Shown here: piece after piece, positions 59,201 to 64,000 of the stretch
Layout of the letters: each line of letters starts with the position of its first letter
How positions within the stretch are numbered: position 1 is the stretch's first letter
Assembly: GCA_965178125.1 (NCBI GenBank)
Contig: OZ237763.1
Location: 248,001 to 312,000, forward strand
Source: Bilabrum cf. latius
Taxonomy: Eukaryota > Bigyra: Bicosoecida > Bigyra > Bicosoecida
Direction: 5' to 3'
Length of the DNA: 64,000 nucleotides
Notes under the pieces: generated by a model
Database searches by the model: none
What the model was told of the DNA's origin: nothing
Seen by the model: only the letters and a program-made list of their open reading frames with translations
Position numbers and translations under genes: made by a program

Positions 59201-62200
59201 GTCCTGTTTGCGCGAATTCGAACAGGGAGTTAGCCGGGGACACTGCCAAGGCACGCGTCCGCACCGTCACGGATTTGGGCCCCCTGCGGGATGCAACACC
59301 GCCGGGAGGATTTGGCACCTCGCACCCTGCGGAATTGCCGCCCTCATAGATGAAGCGGGCGCACGGAAACCCGCCCACTGAGATGCCTACGATGTCCTGG
59401 GCGGCGCGACCAAAGCCAATCCCGACCACGGAAAGCATCTCGCCAGGCAGAGCCACTCTGGGACGCACCTCCCGAACCACAGGAAAGGGCAGGGCATCCA
59501 GGAGAGCATTTTGCGCGGAGGATTGCTGCCCTACCGCCACTTGAACATTCCTGGATGGCCACCCGGCGGCTGGAATTACCCCCGAGCACGAGAGGACCTG
59601 GCCTATTGATTTTCCGGAGGACGCATTGCCCCTACGCAAAGACAGGTCTTCGCACTGGATGCCTCCCACCGAGGCGTCGTCAACGAGGCTTGCTTGGGTA
59701 CCAAAGTAGTTGCCAATGATGCGGAACGACTGCGGCACGGGCCCCGGCATGGCATACACAGGGTCAACATCTGTCACTTCGGGGGCAAAGTAGCTCCAGT
59801 GATCGTTCTCAGGGCTGAATATCCCATTGGTCATGTGGACCCTGATGTCAAGCCCAGCGCCAACACCCGGCGGTGCTATGCACTTGAGTTCGCCTTCTCG
59901 CGGCTTTGTGACGTTGACGCACTCAGCGCCACCGATTGTGATGTTTGCCACGTCACTGACTACCCTCCCAAAGTTAACCCCCGTGAGAACAACCTCGGTC
60001 CCACCGGCCGGATCACCCGAGGTAGGCAGGGAGAACTGCACTACTGGCAGTCCCGCGAAACCGAGGAGGTCCTATGAGTCGCATAGGTTTGCAGTGCACA
60101 AGCGCACCGTTGGCACGCGGAACTGCCTGGGATCCACTCCGACGCACACGACCCTCGTATTCGACAGCCACTCAATCGAGGAGCATGGTGCTGATCCAAC
60201 AGCCACATTGCTGACGTCGGCAAGTTTTGCGCCGAACCCAGTGCCGATGAGCGTGACGTTCACCGCTTCCAGATCTGGCAGCACCGTGATGAACGAGGGG
60301 TCGATGGACTGGATACTGGGTCGCTCAAAATCTACAACCGCCTGCCCAAAGTCACCCACCTCGCTGGCAGCCCCCTCGATGAGAACTGTGACCAGGTGAT
60401 TCCCGCCGATGCCCGGTGGAGACACGCAGGTGATGCGGTCGTCTCGCACCCTCGTGACATTGATGCACTCGTATGGCCCAAGAGAAACCTCGATCCTAAG
60501 ACCGTCCACGAAACCGAACCCAGCCCCCACCACGAGGAACTCAGCACCGCCTTGTTGAGGCAGTCCTGTCGGAGGAAATACTACATCCACCACTGGTGCA
60601 GTGTACCGCACCAGAGCCCGCTGGTTCTCGCGCGACCGCTGGCCACCAATATCCACCACGAGTGGAAGGTCTTCGCCGCCACCGGCCGGTGTAGAGATAC
60701 ATTCAACTGCAGTGTCGTTGTGCCGCACAATGGACGATCCTGTGCAGGCAAAGCCCCCTAGCAAGATCGAGGCGCCCGGGGCCGACTGGTCGGTTCCAAA
60801 ACCGCTTCCAAGTACCACCAGTCGCTCGCCACCTCCGGGGTACAAGACAGCCAGCGGCTCCAGCAATGTTGCGTTGCCAGTCGGCACGCTCCCGCGGGGA
60901 TGCACCTGGCTCTGGACGCCGCCACCAGCTGATCCACGTTCAAAGAACACAACGGAGTCTATCACGGGAGGAGCGTACGACACGACAGCCGGCAAAGACG
61001 GTGGTACTTGGGCGGCATCGGCGCCACCGACAATTGAGCCTGGAATAGCTAAGCCGGGCAGCACAGGCAGGCCCGGAATCACCCTGCTCTCCACCTGTGC
61101 ATCCGGCGCGAACAGATTGCGGCTCAGGGTGTCCATCGGCTCGCCTTCAAATGTGCTGTTCCATGACGAGCCCAAAACACCACAGGCTCTCACTTGCACC
61201 GCGAGATCGGCGCCACCACCACTTGGGGGCACGCACAGGGCTGCACGGTCACTGATCCACATTGTGCGAAGGCAGTCGCGGCCATTGATGGAGACCTGCA
61301 GGGCACTGCCACCATTGGAATCGCCAGGGCACGACATGGGTGGCACCCATCCGCCAGTTGTGACATTTTGGCTGGGTCCGTCGGACTGGCACGAGATCGC
61401 AGTACCGTTTGCTGAGGTATTGCAAGGACTTGTCCTTTCCTACCCGGCTTCCATGCTGATCTAACCGCCTGTACCAGCTGCATACGGGCTTGACAAATTC
61501 CAGGGGCCAAAGTTCATGCCTGAGACTAACAGCACGCCTGGTGCACGAATCGCAGCAAGATCAGGCGCTTGTGCGAGTGGCAGAGGTTCACCCTGGTCTT
61601 GAAGAGCAATGCCACCTGTGGACACCAGCCACGGCGAACCGCCTGTCTCTTGCCGTTGAGAATCCAGCCAAGACACGTAGGACACCGTCCCGTTGGCAGA
61701 TTGGTTCGCGGCACTACCGCTTGCCACAACCGCATCATCCCACAAGCCCTCGCACGCCGCAATGATCTCGCCCAGGTCAAGGCTGGCCAATGAATCGAGA
61801 AATGGCGGCGTGCACGATCGTACGGCGTGCACTTCTGGCGCAGCGTAAGCCAGGGCAGGCGGGTTGCTATCGACGATAGAAGAGCTCTAATCCCCAGCGA
61901 GCACGCTGATATGCCGGCCCTCTCCCACACCAGCAGGCGCGGCACAGTAGGCCACAGAATCGTTGAGCCTCACTGACTCTAGGCACTCTACCCCGGCAAT
62001 GCTGATCGTCACGTCGGGCTCGAATCCACCAGCACCAAAACCACGACCGGACACCACCAGTGGCAGTGGTCGCGGTCCATTCGGCGACGACGCATTGGTC
62101 CATCGCCAGCTCTGGGGCGGAGCCGTGACGTCAGCCACCACGGGCCACTCCCGTGACAGCAAGGGGGGCCACGGCAGCGGCTCAGATACCGGTAGAGGGA

Positions 62201-64000
62201 AGGCGCTGTCGCCAGGGGCGGCAAGGCTCTCGCTAGACATGCGCTCCTTCACGTGCGCATCCTAAGCACCTTCAAGGACACCTTCACTCGCTGGCTATCC
62301 GTGAAGCAGGCTCTCAACAGATGTCGCTAAACGCTGGCCACAGACCCGTACTTCTATCTCTGTGCCTGTGCCCAGCCCAGGGGGCACGTTGCACTCGATC
62401 ACAGCGTCAGACATGACTTCAAGATTCGAGCACAGCCTGCCTCCAATGCGCACTTCGACTGGATTTAGCATCCACGACGGCAGTACTGTGCTTGTGGCGG
62501 TGCTGTTTTCGTCCCGCACTGGATCAATGGCAAAGTCAGGGTATGCGAGCAAGCGAGCACCGCTTGCATCCACTGCAGGAAGCGGCAAACTGCCAATGGC
62601 ACCGGCAAACAGGTCTGATGCCCCCTGTGGCGAATACGCAAGCGAAGCGATCGAAGCCGCCGCAAGTGACCCAGCACACGCCGCCTCAGTGGGGCTAAGG
62701 TCAGTTGCTAGACGCCCGCTATCAGCCGATACATCTACTGCCCTCTATATCCTATCGAATGAGGCGGGGCCAAGGGCGAATCCGCGGCCGTATAGCCTGA
62801 GACGATTGCCTGGCGCAGTCGCGAAGAGTGAATCCACCGGTGATGCAGCCGGCGTGCTGCTATTGCCGCCGAACCGCAATTTTCGCACGGCGTGTACTTC
62901 CGGCAGTGCGGTGGAGAAGCCCCCAGGCCCCAGCAGGTCCCGCATGCTCGGTGAATGCAAGTCATTAAGCCAGTCAGCACTTATGACCGAAGAAGTCTGC
63001 TGCAGTAGCGCCGATACGTTCAGACCCAGCCCATTCTGAACGGACAAATTATTCAGCAGCTCCGCAGTGACCACGGGCAACGCACCACTCGTACCCCAAG
63101 TTGCAACATGCAGCAGATGATTGATCCCTTGCTGCTGCTGGAACAAACTTGCGTTACTATTCGCCAGGGATGCGAACTGAAGGATGGGTCTAGGTGCCGT
63201 GAGTGCGGACGCATCCCAGCCGTCAAACATACCTCTGTCCGCAAGGCGGGGAAGTGGCACCATAACGCCAACTGAAGGACTGCCGCGACTCGAGGCAGTT
63301 TCTGGTGAGCTCTGTACCGCGTACTACGAGTCCTGAACCGGGCTACGTGTCCGCTCATTCGTTTCTCGGGCTATTTGATCGTCGAACGAGGATGAACCTC
63401 CCACGGACACGGAAACCACGAGCGCTGATCCGGCGACATTCGGAGCTTCGCATCGAACCGAGGTGTCATTGACCCACACCGTTGCACGGCACTCAACACC
63501 ACCCACGTATGCCACGGGTCCGAGGTTGCTGCCGCCAAAGTCCTGCCCGTGGACTTCGATCCAGTATCTGTCGCTAGGATCGCTTCCGTCAGCGAATCGC
63601 ATGGGTTGGGGTGGGGCAGTCCAGGAAGTCACCTGGGGCGGGTTGACCTGAAGAGCAGCTTCCCTACCAGCCACTACTACCCCGAGAGATGCCATCCCAA
63701 TGCCGAGCATTTCTTCGAAGGAAGCATTGCTCAAGCCACGTCGATCAAGCAGCTCAGACCGAGCCAAAGCTTGGACTCTCGGATGAACCACGTGCCCACC
63801 CGAAGATGCAAGGGCAAACAAGCTGGCGTTGCTGATCAAGCGAAGCGGGTGGGCAGGAGGTGGCGCATCGAGGCGCAGCTGAATGCGCCCGTCGACCACC
63901 AACCCGACAGAAGCGCCAGCGACCGCAGGCACGGTGCACTGGGTGCTGATCGCCGCGATGCCGGTCCTAGCCGCGGATGGGGCCGTGAAGAGGTGGGACA
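53298..64000 (-). CDS. Giant IPT/TIG- and FN3-domain polytopic membrane protein (partial)
   Basis: Single uninterrupted frame of 3,567 codons to the right edge; the N terminus lies outside the window. Stop TGA at 53298. From the edge inwards: repeated IPT/TIG-type beta modules (~59,200-63,950), seen as short motifs such as LVVSGRGFGAGG, VVVGSGFGTDQ, GVNFGRVVSD and CVNVT/CISTP cores; an FN3-like part (RLSV-TAG-WHLP, near 59,130); a Cys-rich juxtamembrane part (CPPFQYLS, CLDCPRGADCAG, CVDGHGGVLCTGC); TM1 WVLSLLVALLGAVIVWVFAG (near 57,960); then several more hydrophobic segments to ~55,000 (LLPVVAATLLVMAVALLA, VGFAGPLLLLLLVALPAAML, LLLVRQAIMSISTAALAG and others). The rest is a Gly/Arg/Ser-rich cytosolic tail ending in GRGRGRG. 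Eighteen TAGs are read as Gln; no TAA or TGA occurs. Probably a cell-surface receptor or adhesion protein; function not known. Confidence 0.82.

Noticed and set aside
1418-64000. TAG codons as true stops separating many small adjacent genes or as signs of pseudogenes
   Set aside because: The fragments continue in the same frame directly after TAG, often in mid-domain (TBC, RGS, CCA head, DEAD-box, P-type ATPase), with no TAA, TGA or frameshift; pseudogenes would show all three.

Overview
This window looks like nuclear DNA of a GC-rich, gene-dense unicellular eukaryote. The evidence is GT-AG introns of about 70-490 nt (donors mostly GTGAG, acceptors mostly CGCAG or TTTGCAG), a PSMB7-type proteasome subunit, RGS, TBC and DEAD-box proteins, an animal-like cystathionine beta-synthase, a CPAP/SAS-4 centriole protein (so probably a flagellated cell) and a eukaryotic-type tRNA-Sec. 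I cannot place it taxonomically from 64 kb; the giant IPT/TIG membrane protein and abundant Ala-Gly-Ser linkers are common in algal and other protists.

The main observation is a non-standard nuclear genetic code. TAG occurs in frame about 80 times inside otherwise intact conserved genes, and where it can be aligned it sits mostly where glutamine is expected. The cleanest case is a kinesin-light-chain-like TPR array, in which 11 of 15 TAG codons stand where sister repeats have CAG or CAA. All 17 protein genes end in TGA (13) or TAA (4), never TAG. All gene models below use UAG = Gln; under the standard code most of these genes would be wrongly split.

Layout. 0-16.8 kb: proteasome beta-7 (-), TBC1D22/Gyp1-like Rab-GAP (+), a giant USP9X-like deubiquitinase with an N-terminal MABP domain (+) that carries a tRNA-Sec gene inside an intron, and an RGS-PH protein (-). 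16.8-25.6 kb: P2-type Ca2+-ATPase (+), a four-TM protein (-), NIP7 (-). 25.8-32.1 kb: CPAP-like centriole protein (+), XRCC4-like NHEJ factor (-). 33.6-43.5 kb: CLU-like/TPR protein (+), SAM methyltransferase (-), cystathionine beta-synthase (+). 43.8-49.4 kb: two convergent tetraspan proteins and a DEAD-box helicase with a probable mitochondrial presequence. 49.8-64 kb: CCA tRNA nucleotidyltransferase with a large internal insertion (+), and the C-terminal 3,567 codons of a giant intronless IPT/TIG-FN3 polytopic membrane protein (-) that runs off the right edge.

The genes are housekeeping and do not form a pathway cluster. The links between them are the code change, the tRNA-Sec gene (UGA is presumably both stop and Sec), and Ala-Gly-Ser-rich insertions in several enzymes. 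Gene boundaries, introns and starts were inferred by hand from reading frame, splice consensus and protein family knowledge; no search was run.
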